Program-made: the position numbers and the translations under genes
Origin: Heloderma charlesbogerti
Lineage: Eukaryota; Chordata; Lepidosauria; Squamata; Helodermatidae
Assembly: GCA_026122225.1 (NCBI GenBank)
Contig: JANEZZ010001871.1
Span: 1,302,001 to 1,366,000, forward strand
Reading direction: 5' to 3'
DNA length: 64,000 bases
The notes under the pieces: model-generated
What the model saw: only the letters and a program-made list of their open reading frames with translations
What the model was told of the DNA's origin: nothing
The model's database searches: none
In this document: piece by piece, positions 31,920 to 44,069 of the stretch
How positions within the stretch are numbered: position 1 is the stretch's first letter
Layout of the letters: each line of letters opens with the position of its first letter

Positions 31920-32852
31920 GTCCTGGGCTAGAAATGTGAAGGACCGGAAAAATTCAGGGGGAAAAACTGGGTTTTTCCATTCCCCCCCCCCCCCAAGGAC
32001 TGTTCTTGGTTTTTTCCAAAAAATTGAAAAAATTGAACTTTGGATTATGAAGTATTATCTTTTAGCATTTAAGACAAAGTATTTATATATTGTTACCCAG
32101 CCTTTACTCCCTCAAAATGATTGCTAAAAACTATGTAGTAAGAACACTTTTATAGAGATGTAAGACTAGAGACGTAAAATGTCTGGAAATAATGAAGCCA
32201 TGGGGGAAAATAATTTTTTAATCCTCTTTGTAAGATTCCCCACACAGTTAGTTCTTTCAATCCTTATTAAAATTATTCATCTAAAGTATATTTTACTGAC
32301 TAACATTTAGGCTCAGTTTCCCAACACATGAGTAGGGTCACCATTGTGCATTCTTGACAGTTTGGGATTTGTCCTATACAGTCCTGTGTTTCTGATGCTG
32401 TAGCAGTCATTTAATGTAGTTCTAATCTATTCAGATAATAATTACAAATTTACTGCGTTTACTTTTAAAAGTTTTAAAATATGATAATTTTATGAGCAAA
32501 CTAAATCATACATAAAATAACTTTAGGAATAGAAAGGCTGCTTTATGTTCCTGAAGCAGCCCTCCCCAACCTGGTGCCCTCCGGATGTTTTGGACTACAT
32601 CTCCCAGCATTCCTGACCATTGGCTATGCTGTCTGAGACTGATGGGAGCTGAAGTCCAAAATATCTGGTGGGCACCAGGTTGGGGAAGGCTGTCTTAAAG
32701 CAATGAAGTGACTTTAGATCTGTAAAGAGCGCTAAAAAAATAAGTATTGCTTATTTTTCAGTTTTTCCAAAATTTCCCATTTTTCAGCCCCCCCTCCCGC
32801 CCCCAATTTTTTTCCATGGCCTCCAAATTTCTGGGAATTTTACACCTCTATC
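31920..32852 (+). repeat. Composite unclassified repeat carrying a nested MITE
   Basis: Its outer ends look like short inverted termini: CTAGAAATGTGAAGGACCGG on the left and GGGAATTTTACACCTCTAT on the right. The right 450 bp match 15110-15575, and the middle (32310-32430) matches the inverted block 14085-14255. A poly-C run lies near 31983-31996. It fits a non-autonomous DNA transposon of about 0.9 kb, but I could not identify the autonomous family. Confidence 0.5.
32556..32692. repeat. Foldback MITE nested in the composite repeat
   Basis: CAGCCCTCCCCAACCTGGTG, GCCCTCCGGATGTTTTGGAC and the complementary right arm ending CCAGGTTGGGGAAGGCTG. It is inserted at the same point of the host repeat as the copy at 15277-15413, with GCTGCTTTATGT before it and CTTAAAGCAA after it. 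Confidence 0.8.
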
Positions 32853-33914
32853 CGGGGCACCACCAAAAATGGCTGCCATGGAAGGTGTGGCAAAGGACAA
32901 GTAATCTGCTCAACGGATTTCAGTACAAGGCAGAAGCGGGGTCCAAGTCCTAACACACTAAAAACTCCTTTGAACTCACAGTTTTCAGCACTAACAGAAA
33001 TTTAATTCAAAGCCATCGAAGCTGCCAGAAAGAAAATTTATTAATTAAAAAAAAAGTGGGAATGGTAGAGCGCCTTAATGGATTCCAGGGAAAGTGTCTG
33101 GGGGCACATTAGTGCCTTTGGGCGCCACATACAGTGCTTACCCCTGTTTTAGTCTTTTCCAAATAGTACAATTTTCTCAAGTATAGGTTGCTACAAACTA
33201 ATTTCAGACATAAATGCCTCAACCCCATGACCTATACTTCGACCCTGATTTCCCCTAGTTTTTCCCGAAGAAATTCCAATGACCAAACTGCTAACTCTTC
33301 TTTGAATAGTTGGGACTTATAAACTGATGGAAAAAATGTACTTATTTCTCATTCATCCAATTCATCAATGAAGTGACGTGCTGAGTCAAACTGATTCCCT
33401 TGCAACACTGCTGGATAGCTCTTCTGAAAGTATTACAGCAGTATCAACATTTCAGTGTAGGGCATGTGTTTTCTTTTTAGCCCAACTATATACTTAACTG
33501 ACAGTTTTTTCTAGTCTACATATCTCAAACTTTCATACATCGCAAGGGACGAGGTCAAATGCCTTACTTAAGCCTAGATTCCATGCTTCCTTCTTAAACT
33601 ATACCGTTACTTTAATAAAATGAGAACACTTCAGCAGATGTAACTGATCAAAACAGGATATGGGAGAGGAGGAGGAGGAGGAGGAGGAGTGTGAAGCACA
33701 AAGCTCATTCATGTAACAACCATCCATGGTTTAGTGCTACATGTAAACCAACCCCAACTGCAGCCCCCCTCCAAGAGTTATCTTATCTCCCATGAACATG
33801 CTGGACTACTGTCTTCCTTGCCAGCCAACTCCCTGTAGGGTACTTTTGGTAGACCACTGCAACCTGGAAAACCAGACACTGGGTGAGTTCACATGTAACA
33901 ATTAGCCATAATTT
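32853..33914. other. No gene recognised; short (GGA)n tract
   Basis: A GAGGAGGAGG run lies at about 33667-33690. Near 33705-33760 and 33885-33905 are fragments with CATGTAACAA/ACATGTAAACC that resemble foldback-family ends. Confidence 0.45.
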
Positions 33915-33990
33915 AGGGCAGCCTTTCCCAACTCGTTGCCTTCCAGATGTTTTGGGCTTAAAATTCCTATCAGCTCCAGCCAGCATTGAT
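33915..33990. repeat. Half copy of the foldback MITE
   Basis: GGGCAGCCTTTCCCAACTCG and TTGCCTTCCAGATGTTTTGG match one arm. The partner arm is absent, and the repeat runs into the DIRS-like element near 34010. Confidence 0.65.
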
Positions 33991-34021
33991 GTGCTGTATG
34001 GCTTCATTGGCTGCCTATCGT

Positions 34022-34633
34022 CTATGGACTGTGAGGCCCATACAGTGTGCTCCCCATGCCAAGAGCAACGCATCCATCCACAGTCACAACTCTGGATGGA
34101 GAGGGCTGATGGAATGGCATGCCCTGGATTAGACTGCTTGGTACCGACCACCACCGGAGAGAGTCTTTGACATCCAGAGTCAGACAGAGTCTGGTTTGCC
34201 TGGTGTCGCAATTGGTATTGAAGTAGTGTATGAGCCAGTTTTGGCGTTCTCTCATATGCAACTGAGCATTGCGAATGACAGCTATCATTGCAGCCAAGAA
34301 GTCCAAGAAGCATTGGATCTTGGGTGCCATGGTATAACTGCTCATTTGCAGTTCTGATGCCAGAGGAGTCAGCGCCTTTACCCTGGTGTTGGGTAAGAAG
34401 GCGCGGCCCATTTGGGAGTTCAATAACACCCTAATGAATTGGATCTGCTGTGTTGGTACAAGGTGTGATTTCTCCGCACTGATATAGAGTCCAAACTCCT
34501 GCTGTCGGGTTTCCTGTGATAACTGCGGAATTTTGAAGTTGAGCACGATTTCCCCGACTGACCTGCCTGTGACCATTGTTGCTGATGTTGTTGTGCTGTA
34601 GCTTGCTGATGAGGTTGGGGTACTGAGTGGCAA
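34022..34633 (-). pseudogene. DIRS-like RT thumb and RNase H N-terminus
   Basis: A 203-residue frame whose useful part starts near residue 40. It reads FGLYISAEKSHLVPTQQIQF, CFLDFLAAMIAVIRNAQLHM and LDVKDSLRWWSVPSSLIQGM, then SRVVTVDGC, where RNase H begins with its first Asp. These are the helices after YxDD in DIRS polymerases. The upstream YxDD motif itself is gone. The first residues derive from the Gag tail, marking the deletion junction. Confidence 0.8.
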
Positions 34634-35436
34634 GTGACTGAAACCAGAACCATTGCCTGAGAAGTTGCTGCGACATTAAACCCATATGACACGCCGTGGT
34701 ATAGGCCTTCTGTACCGAGTCAAGTGCATCATCGATTTTTGTGTTGAAAAGCCTTGCCCATTGAAGGGTAAGTCTTTGATACAGTTTCTGGTTTCCTGTG
34801 GAAGACTGGACAGCCTCAGCCAGGCATGGTGGTGTAGGGCTACAGATCCAACTAGCACCTTGGAGTTGCAAACAATTTGGTGGCATGAGGTATTTATTTG
34901 CTGCCTAGACAGCTTCAGGGGGCCTGAATGGAAGCATCCAGAAGATGTTCAGGAAGATGTCTCACTTTGTCCCACAGCAGTTGCTGGTACCCCGACACTG
35001 CTGCCTGGAGATGTGATATTTTAAGGCCCATCGCTGCAGAGGAATAAAGTCTCCTCCCGAGTAAGTCCAGGCATCTGCCCTCCTTGTCAGTGGGAGAGGA
35101 GTGTGCTCTGTGGGCCCTGCCCTGTGTGGCTTTGACGACCATAGAATTTGGGGCTGGATGTTTGAAGAGGTACTTAGTATTGGCCTCTTGCAGACAGTAC
35201 ATACAGTACATACCCTCCAGGCGCTTAAGATATCGGTGGCACAGTGGAGGGGGCTTTACAGGATTAATGGTTTCCTCTAATGCAGGGAGTAGAGGAATGG
35301 CCACAGGTCTGAAAGACTCCACATTTACGGAATCAAAAATGGGATCTTGCACCGTGGAAGCTACTTGCTGAATCTCTAGACCCAAAGCCTGCACCACTCT
35401 GAGAATTTGGTTGGAGAATTGTCCCAGATACACCAA
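34431..35436 (-). pseudogene. DIRS-like Gag body and Gln-rich tail
   Basis: The frame 35436 to 34915 contains PAPNSMVVKATQGRAH and PTDKEGRCLDLLGRRLYSSA, then QAAVSGYQQLLWDKV, the conserved core of DIRS Gag proteins thought to pack the genomic RNA. An overlapping frame (34886 to 34431) continues with SQQLLRQWFWFQS and a Gln/Asn-rich tail. The two frames are offset, so an indel near 34900 has broken the gene. Confidence 0.75.
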
Positions 35437-36595
35437 TGGCGATTTGGCTTCATTGGAGCCAACGATTGCATCTGGCGAGGGGATGGAGAGAGAGCAGGAA
35501 GATTGAGATGTAGTATCTGACTAGTAACCTTCCATTCCAGACATTGGGAGACTCTCCTGAAAGGACTTGACACGGAGGGCACTTCTCCCTCACTTCTGTA
35601 GGGAGTGACTGAGTGTCACCCATATTGAGCAGTTCACCAAAAGGCAGTGCAGATAGTGGCTGAGTAACTGGCAGGGCAGTCTGTAACTGTACAGTCTGTG
35701 GCTACAGCAAAACTGGCTACACATTCTGTTGCTGGGTTGTCTGTGATTGCTGGTCAGACGGTAAAGCAGGCTGAATCTCTTTTTGCTGAACTGGCGGTAC
35801 TAATGGTGCCAAAGAGCAAGGAGTGACTGGTTGGTCTGGAAGGCTCGACAGCATAGCCGATGGATGTCGATGGTACTGACTTTCTCCCCAATAAGGAAGA
35901 TCAGGATGGTGAGGGTGGTACTGGCCGTATCGCTCATTCCAGTAATCAACCCATCCTGGGGTCTTCTGTACTGAACATCCCATGCTGAATGTCCATCCCA
36001 CCCCGAGAATGGGGACCTGGACTGTTTCCCATATTTGGCTTCACTTGCAAAAACTAGGGGCATGACCTCTAGCAGTGGAGGCACGCAACCACACTGACTC
36101 CAGTGAGCATCAGCACTGTTCACAGCCCGCAATGTGACCTTCTAAGCCATAATGACGAGGTGGTTGAGGGATCGGTTCCGTCAGAGACAGGTCCCGGATC
36201 TCACCCTCCAACGTTGATGTTATCAGAATGGGTTCTCCCCCTTGCATCAGCTGCACTGTCAGAATGGGTGAAAACAGCACTGGTGGAGGAGCAGGTAAGA
36301 TTGTTGGTACAGGCAACTACATCCAAGTGGAAGGCATTGGTGGAGCAGTGGGAGATGCAGCTCGTATGGACAGCTGCTGTTGATCCCGACAGGTCTCCAC
36401 CAAAGTGGGAGAGACGGTTGGCTCTTCATCTTTTGTCAGGCTGCTGGCAAACAGCCTGTATGGACCAATCTTGGTCACAAGGCACTTGTGCAGAGTCAAA
36501 GGGACCTGAGGGGCCTGATTCATGATCCTGAGCGGGGTCATACATCTCTTTAGAAGTTTCTCTTCTTTTTTGAGTGTGAAGACAGACTGGTCTGC

Positions 36596-37006
36596 TCAGA
36601 GACTTTCAAAAAATACTTTTTTTTTTGTTCGTCTTACCACTGTAAGCATCAAAGATTGGTCCGGAGTGGGGGGATCTCGTGTGCTTGGGGAAGTACGATG
36701 CTGAGGGGACGATGGCCCCAACACTGGAACAGGCTCCTGCATGGCAGGTAGATTGCGTGAGGGTGAGATTGGCGGATTTGCCATATCTTTAGGCTCCTCG
36801 ACTGATTCCAACACCCGTTTCCAAAGCGCAGCTTTCAGCCAATCTGACCTGTTTCTTCTTGCTTGCTTCAAGAAGATTTTACAATGAGGACAAGCCTCAA
36901 CGACATTCCCTTCACGAAGGCAGAACAGGCAGAGGGGGTGCCCATCTGAGGGCAGCAGTTTTACCCCGCGGAGGGTGCACTTTCGAAAGGGGGCTCTGAG
37001 GGCCAT
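36596..37006 (-). pseudogene. DIRS-like Gag N-terminal region with CxxC...CxxC knuckle
   Basis: A 136-residue frame opening MALRAPFRKC. Residues about 25-45 read LCLFCLREGNVVEACPHC, a C-x2-C-x9-C-x2-C metal-binding pattern characteristic of DIRS-type Gag. The Pro-rich stretch that follows (SRNLPAMQEPVPVLGPSS) is typical of a linker. The frame ends at a stop and Gag continues in other frames downstream. Confidence 0.75.
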
Positions 37007-37010
37007 ACAC

Positions 37011-39114
37011 CCATGAGGGAGATCGCAAAAGTCACAAAAAATTAAAGGAATTCTGTATTTTGTTTGGATTCCCCCATATAAACATGCCCTACATGTAGAA
37101 AACTATCCTTTTATTAATCCCTCTACTCATGGACTTCGTGTTTCTAGGTGCTTAATAGTGAAGAGGTAACTGACGTTCATGACTCTGTTGTAACTACTAG
37201 AGAAAAACAGGGATATGTGTTTGCAGATCAGTATCAAGAGAATATACAAATAAGTAAATAAAACTTTGTTTATATAAATGATTTCTTTGCCCGAGGGCTG
37301 AAAAGCTTCTTACAGTGGTAGGTAACAAGCTGTAGTTATTACAATAACTATTACAATAGTTCGATTAATTAATTTAGTTAACTGTATTTGATCAATGGGG
37401 ACTAATAGTCGATACCTTTTTTAAGCCTGTTGTGGTTATGGTGCTTTGGCATAATAGGGAATGAAAAATGCAAACTATTGATAGCCTTTCCTTCTAACAA
37501 TGACTGGTAGCTTTTGTTAAATGGTAAAATCTCACACTTCTTTCAATATTTCATAAAGGGTCTTATACTGAGGTTTTGATCACATGCAAAATTATTTATA
37601 TTTGGTTCACTGGTTAATACATTATTAACATTGCAGACTGTTAACATTTATTTCATTGTTTAACTGCCCTAGAGTATATCCTTGGTGCTTTACAGTTTTT
37701 GAAAGTTATGAAGACATACCCATACTTGGATAAAACCCACTAGCAGTTTAGAAAATCTTTACTGGAGTCACTCCTTCCTCTGCTCCCTACCACATATATG
37801 ATGATGTAGGTTTCATAAGATTTCCCCTACATGTATGCATGTAACTGAACTTCATCTGGCTCTAGGTTCTAACTGTGCAGAGACCCTCTCCTTTTGCTTT
37901 CTTCTTCTGGGAATTTATCTACTTCTTCTTTGTGGTCTGTATTTATCACACATATGGGCTCTGAGCCTGTGCAGAGCCTTGATTCAGGAAGCTTCTATAG
38001 CTGAGGAAGTTTTTGCGGGAACCCCTCCCCCACTGTCCCAGTGTAATAAGGTTCCCGCTTATTCCCTCAGTTCTCTTTTGACCACTACTGTGTGTACCTC
38101 ATAGGGAAAACTCTCTTGTCATTTTGCTATTTCAAAGCATTTTTGACAAAAAGCTGAGGTTTTCTTCTTTTTACAGTAAGTCTCTCTGTCTCCTTATATT
38201 TTAGTTCCCTATGTGCTATCTGGCGTTGTTCAGGGAGGACTATTATTTTTTTTGGTGAATGGATAGCTTGGCTCTGAATTGGGTCTAGACTCAGCCTAGA
38301 CATAGGACAGCTGAAGTAAGTGTTGAATTAGGTTTCTATGGGACGTCTCCTGAGTCCAGTATTAGAAAAATAATTTACCTGCTCAAATCTGATGACTCTC
38401 CAAGAAGAAAAGGAAAAGCAGGCTGCAGGCTGGTGGAGAAGAGTGGCAAGATCCAGGGCCCTATAACTCCTCCATCTCACAATACTACTCCTGCATGTCC
38501 TCAGGAGAGGGTATCAGTAAAATCAGGAGAGGTTGTATTCCTTCCCTTAACCTGGAAACCCCAGCATTACTGGTAAAACAGATAAAAAAGGTAGCCAACC
38601 TAGTTTTAATCCTATTAATCCCCCCCAAAGATATATACTATAAAGCAGTAGTCACTGCTTCCTGATTATCAAAGCAGAGCTTTCAGAATAGCCATCAGCA
38701 TAACTACTTGATGATATCTCTGCCAGTATCCTAGTCTTCAACTACAATACCAAAACAGTTACAGTTCAATCTTGTAACTTGACCAAGTGATAAGGCACAA
38801 ATGTGGGCTACATTAAGCAAGTTAGAATCGCTTAAGACCAAAGCTTAGTTTCAGGCATGGTTGATATTTATTTTTTGCTTTCTATCCCACTTTCCCTCAC
38901 AAAGAGCCCAGGTAGCACAGTATACCACATAAACATTAAAATCATGACTCTAAAATCACAAATATGTAATACAATACAATAAGACCATCAACACAATCAA
39001 ATCTATTTTATATAGTTTACCTACTTACAGAAGGCCATAGGCAATCATTTTAGCTTTTTCTTTATAGAAAAGTTGGTTCTAAGTGATGAAAGTAGATTAT
39101 AAGCTTGCAGAACC
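37011..39114. other. Mostly unrecognised; possible DIRS-type leader at 37940-38560 (+)
   Basis: Bases near 37960-38070 (GGGCTCTGAGCCTGTGCAGA, GCTGAGGAAGTTTTTGCGGG, CCTCAGTTCTCTTTTGACCA) resemble the non-coding terminal region seen with reptile DIRS-type elements. They are in plus orientation, opposite to the element at 34010-37010. This is from memory of the family style and is weak. At 38875-38930 CTTTCTATCCCACTTTCCCT is a LINE-tail-like fragment. No exon seen. Confidence 0.3.
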
Positions 39115-39260
39115 TAGACCAGCCTTTGGCAATTCGGTACCCTCCAGATGTGTTGGACTACAGCTCCCATTAGCCCCAGCCAGCATGGCCAATGGTTGGC
39201 ACTATGGTAATTATACACCAAAGCAACTGGAGGGCACCAGGCTGGGGAAGCCTGACCTAG
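39115..39260. repeat. Foldback MITE
   Basis: CCAGCCTTTGGCAATTCGGT, ACCCTCCAGATGTGTTGGAC, core CCAGCATGGCCAATGG, and right arm AACTGGAGGGCACCAG with GCTGGGGAAGCCTG. About 146 bp and more diverged than the 32556 copy. Confidence 0.75.
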
Positions 39261-42200
39261 ACAGTTCTCTCAGTGTTAAGTTATCTGTGTTGGTTATAAG
39301 AGTTCAGCCAAATAAGCTTAGAGTAAAATTTAAGTACTACTCAAGGATTGTGTCTTGGCAACCCTATATAGAACAACATATGGTCAGACCAACTGCAGCA
39401 GGAAGACACTCCAATTTGGGGTGATTCACAGGAGTATGGAGATGGAAGAAGGGTGGCCAGATGGATTCTCCTTTGAAGCTTAATGCCAGGACATGGTGAT
39501 TGTTAATAGAGTTAGTAGTGGTCAATTTAAGAATATGTTACATAATCTACATTAACACTAGCATTACAATACACTTCCCCTTCACTCTGTCCCTTTGTAC
39601 CCCCACACCAGAACCTTCTAGAGCAAACAGTGAAATAAAATAATAAATTGCCGTACGCTTTATATACATTGTACATCTGAGATGGAAACATGATGCATGT
39701 AATTCCATCACAATATTATTATTATTTTTAAATCCTAAATTCTGCACAATCAAAAGCATTTCTAAAGCCCTTAGAAATATTAACACCTGCAGGAAAAGAT
39801 CAAGCCTGGGAGCTGGTGGTATTGTCTAAATATTCATTAGATAACTCACATTTTCTTGAAGCCTAACTGGTAGAGTTTAAACTGAACAAAAGAACCCCTG
39901 TTTTCTTAAACTCCAACAACTCAGCAGCTGCATCTTCCCCTGAAAATACTGCTAAAAAAGCTGCCTTCATAGAGAGTCATACAACATTCCGTTCTAAGCA
40001 AATAGCTTCAGATAGGCTGTATTTCACTTTTAATCTGTGTCTTGGTTTTGTAAAAAAATTATTTCATTTACACACACACACACAGAATAAAAAGAAGAAG
40101 AAGCAAGGAATACCAAAATGCTATAATAGTCAGAAGGAGTAACAAACCAAAATCTTAGAAGCTCATTTTTTATGCGTTCCTACAGGTAAGTTGCACTAAA
40201 AGGTACATTTGACACAGATATAGATATAGTAGGATGGCTAAAAATGATTTTAAAAAATGAATGTCAGATTTTTTAAAAATTTAATTGATATTTTAGTTTT
40301 TTTAATGTCATAAATGAAATACTAAATTTCTCTCACTTAAAAATAACATAGATACAATTAAATCTCATAAACACGCAAAACCTCTACTTAAAGTCTCATA
40401 AAAATGAAGTTACCTACCAATGAAACATGGGCATTCATTTCAGTTTTTCATCTCATGAAAACGGCTCTGTCCATCCTAACTCTTGCTTCTGAAAAGTTCT
40501 GGGCTTTCAGTTTCTCTAACTAAAGTCACATGTGCAAAGACACAGGCTAGTTTGGACTGTTGTTGTTCTGTGATTACGTGGTGGTGGAGTTGGACCAAGC
40601 AAGGCAGAGGTGTTAGTTAAGACAGAAAAACAATATAGCATGCTAGATTAAAAAAAACGAGGCTTTAAAAATCCCCCCAAATCAGATTGTTAAACATTTC
40701 AATTGGATTATTTTTGTGCCTAGGACCTATCAAACCTTGCTTTGAGCTATGAGTTATGGGCATTTCATTTTTGTTTGCTCCTTTGTTTTTTATAAAGGCA
40801 AGGCTGGGCCAAGACAGGGTAAAGCAGAAAACAGCCATGCTGGAAAGAAAAAGAGAAGACAATATTGCCCAGTGTGCAACTTCCTGTATTCCCATGTTAA
40901 TGCTGCAATCCTATGCCCCCTTACTTGGGAGTAAGCCCCACTAAACTTAATAAAACTTGTTTATGAGGATACATGGATAGGATTGTGCTGTTAACTTCAA
41001 ACTGTCATGGGTACTGGTCATAAGACAGACTCCATATGTGAATATTCTAAAGACATTCCCTATATAGGTAAAAAAAAGGGGAAGCATGAAATATATATAG
41101 TCAGACATAGAGATGCAAAGCCTGCTTTTAAGGATGAAACAGTGTAAATAATACTCTGGTTATAAATTAATATGGTTTAGGGGTCAGATTTGCATGATCA
41201 GGAAATACATGAGAACACTTCAGTGGGAAGCTTGATTTAAACCACTGCTTTAAATCAACCCTTTTTTCTTGCTGATTTAAATCACTGATTTAAATCAATC
41301 TACCCTGAAACATAGTAACTGCAAAAAATTTTTTTGATGCTTCTAATATCTAAAGAATTTTCACATACTTTTAGAACTTGCACTGCAAGATTTATATCAT
41401 TGCAACTTCTATAAAAGTACCAGAAAACTCCTTTTAAATACTAAGAGCATTTTATAAAACATTTCAAGTTGCTATGGTAAGTTACTAATACAAATGTAGG
41501 TTTTCTGCCAACATGGAGTGGGGTGGGGGTGGGGGGACTGTCTAGTCTAGTGATCATACTGAGTACTGGCAGTTTCTCAAACATCTGCTAAAGGTCAGGT
41601 TTCGCCTGCATGGAACCAATCAATGGAGCTACACAACTTTTAGCACTATAAGCAGCTCCAAAGAGAGATCTTTTCTTTACATAACAACTAACCTACATTA
41701 TTAACTTTTAACACCATATCTCACCACTCTTACAGGACATCTCCATACTCTGTAATTTAAAGTTATTTCAGCTCGATTTTTATTGTGCTTTCTTTTGTTG
41801 TGAATATTCTAAAGGAGTAACTTTCCAAGCAGGGCTAACTGCTTCAATTGTAAACTGTGTTCTTTTCTGGCTCTATTCTAATACTCTGTCAATAGCTGAG
41901 AAACTCTTCAATAGTCACACATTTCTAAAGTCATCTTTCCACTTAAATAAGCACAAGTTTACTCTTTTGGACAGTAAAGTTATTCTGAACTCCAGTTCAT
42001 CACCACCACTACCCCTCTTTTGGGGTAAAGCGCTTGAGAGTCTGGGATGTCTCAACTGCACTCTTGAATGAAACTTTGGACAGGGCTTCTGCTTCACCCT
42101 GGCTAGGCCTTCCCTGGATAGTGAACATCTGGGCAGAGTGAAGCCCACTAAGGTGCCATCTGTCCTCCTACGGTGGAGTGAAGAGGACAGAAATGGCTCC

Positions 42201-42809
42201 CCTCTCGCATTCCCTGCACAGGGAACATGAAGGAGAAGCAAACCTGATCGGGCTCAGTCCCCTTCACTCCTCCATTGCCTTCCAACAGAGGAGTGATGGG
42301 GACTAAACTGGCTTTGATACCGCCTGACAGAAACTCCAAGTAGCCCGGGTGCAAGCTTTCTTGCTGCCTGAGGCAGAAGAGAACACATGCTGTTTTTTAA
42401 ATTCCTGCTGCTGTCACATCACTCTCCTTCTTCCTACTTAAGACTCACACCCCTCTTACCCTTCCACATTGCACTCGCCTTTCCCTTCTTTTGTGGCACC
42501 CTTCCACAGCTTCCCTTTCCCCTGTTGCATGCCCCCCTCCCCTTCCCTTTACTGCTACTGCCTTGTCAGCTCTTTGGAGAGCTGCGCGGCTCTTGTGAAA
42601 GCCCGCCCACCTGCCTTCCGGCTCTCACTAAAAGGATTCTTAGCAGGAGCCAGAGGACAAGTGGTTGAGAGCAGCTGCCCATCCTCTGTTGCCTAACAAA
42701 GCTTGTGTTAATGGTGTGGCCCTTAACAGCTGTACTTTCCCAGCATTTTGGTGAACATGGGAAGTCCTTAACACAGCATGTGTTTGTTGTGAAAGGTTTT
42801 GTGTGTATT
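39261..42809. other. Gene-free stretch
   Basis: Contents: a short (AC)n run near 40070-40084. A tract of repeated GATTTAAATCA units at 41231-41300 forms a self-complementary mini-array. A G-run (GGGGTGGGGGTGGGGGG) lies near 41520-41537. A C/T-rich GC-richer patch is at 42400-42680. The open frames here show no domain or splice context. Confidence 0.4.
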
Positions 42810-42871
42810 GAATTTCTGTATGTTTTCAGAAGGCTATGCCTACAATGCCTTCTGAAAACATACAGAAATTC
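42810..42871. repeat. Perfect 25-bp inverted repeat at the 5' junction of RTE copy D
   Basis: Bases 42810-42834 are exactly complementary to 42847-42871, with a 12-base spacer TATGCCTACAAT. Only the left arm is expected host flank, because the target duplication ATGCCTACAATGC (42836-42848) separates it from the element. The right arm is therefore an inverted copy of the flank inside the insertion. A third partial copy in direct orientation (CAGAAGGCTATG) follows at 42871-42882. Confidence 0.9.
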
Positions 42872-42892
42872 AGAAGGCTATGATTACAATAT

Positions 42893-44069
42893 CGGAGGTA
42901 AATTCCAGGCAAAAATGGGTATGATCAAAAACAAAGATGGCAAGGACCTAACAGAAGCAGAAGAGATCAAGAAAAGGTGGCAAGAATATACAGAAGATCT
43001 GTATAGGAAGGATAATAATATCAGGGATAGATTTGATGGTATGGTCAGTGAGTTAGAGCCAGACATCCTGAAGAGTGAGGTTGAATGGGCCTTAAGAAGC
43101 ACTGCTAATAACAAGGCAGCAGGAGATGACGGTATCCCAGCTGAACTGTTTAAAATCTTGCAAGATGATGCTGTCAAGCTGATGCATGCCATATGCCAGC
43201 AAATTTGGAAAACACAAGAATGGCCACCAGATTGGAAAAAATCAACTCATATCCCCACACCAAAACCGGGAAACACTAAAGAATGTTCAAACTATCGAAC
43301 AGTGGCACTTATTTCACATGCCAGTACGGTAATGCTCAAGATCTTGCAAGGTAGACTCCAGCAATTCATGGAACGAGAATTGCCAGATGTACAAGCTGAG
43401 TTTAGAAAAGGCAGAGGAACTAGAGACCAAATTACCAATATCCGCTGGATAATGGCGAAAGCCAGGGAGTTCCAGAAAAACATCTATTTCTGTTTTATTG
43501 ACTATTCTAAAGCCTTTGACTGTGTGGATAATAACAAATTGTGGCAAGTTCGTGGTGGTATGGGGATACCAAGTCACCTTGTCTGCCTCCTGAGGAATCT
43601 GTATAACGACCAAGTAGCAACGGTAAGAACAGACCACGGAACAACGGACTGGTTTAAGATTGGGAAAGAAGTACGGCAGGGTTGTGTACTCTCACCCTAC
43701 CTATTCAACCGGTACGCAGAACGCATCATGCGACATGCTGGGCTTGATGAATCCAAGGCTGGAGTTAAAATCGCTGGGAGAAACATTAACAATCTCAGAT
43801 ATGCAGATGATACCACTTTGATGGCTGAAAGCGAGGAGGAGCTGAGGAACCTCATGACGAAGGTGAAAGAAGAAAGTGCAAATGCTGGGTTGCAGTTAAA
43901 CCTCAAAAAAACCAAGATTATGGCAACCAGCTGGATTGATAACTGGCAAATAGAGGGAGAAAACGTGGAGGCAGTGACAGACTTTGTCTTTCTAGGCACA
44001 AGGTTACTGCAGACGCTGACTGCAGCCAGGAAATCAGAAGACGTTTACTTCTTGGGAGGACAGCAATGA
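42893..44069 (+). pseudogene. RTE copy D reverse transcriptase, first segment
   Basis: Open from filler DNA into the polymerase. Motif A is FIDYSKAFDCVDN, motif B RQGCVLSP and motif C RYADDTTLMAESEE, all catalytic aspartates kept. The text WQVRGGMGIPSH differs from WQILKVMGVPDH in copy A, showing local change. After FVFLG the frame slips, because a one-base loss near 44001 converts the following region to unrelated residues, and it stops at 44069. The apparent start at 42705 is in non-LINE DNA and has no meaning. Confidence 0.88.

Larger units (their letters stand above)
34010..37010 (-). mobile_element. DIRS-like retroelement lacking the polymerase core
   Basis: On the minus strand the order is a Gag-like region with a Cys-rich knuckle (37006 down), a long Pro/Gln-rich Gag body, a Q-rich Gag tail (34886 to 34431), then a polymerase thumb and RNase H segment (34633 to 34022). 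The catalytic palm (motifs A to C) that should lie between Gag tail and thumb is absent, because the two abut within about 100 bp. No tyrosine recombinase is visible. All frames carry stops or shifts. Terminal repeats were not identified. Confidence 0.8.

Noticed and set aside
37835..38104. 89-residue plus-strand frame with hydrophobic segments as a membrane protein
   Set aside because: The sequence resembles a retroelement leader and shows no exon boundaries. The hydrophobic run comes from a T/C-rich tract.
42705..42892. N-terminal extension of the RTE copy D protein
   Set aside because: This part is host flank plus inverted filler. LINE homology begins only near 42893.
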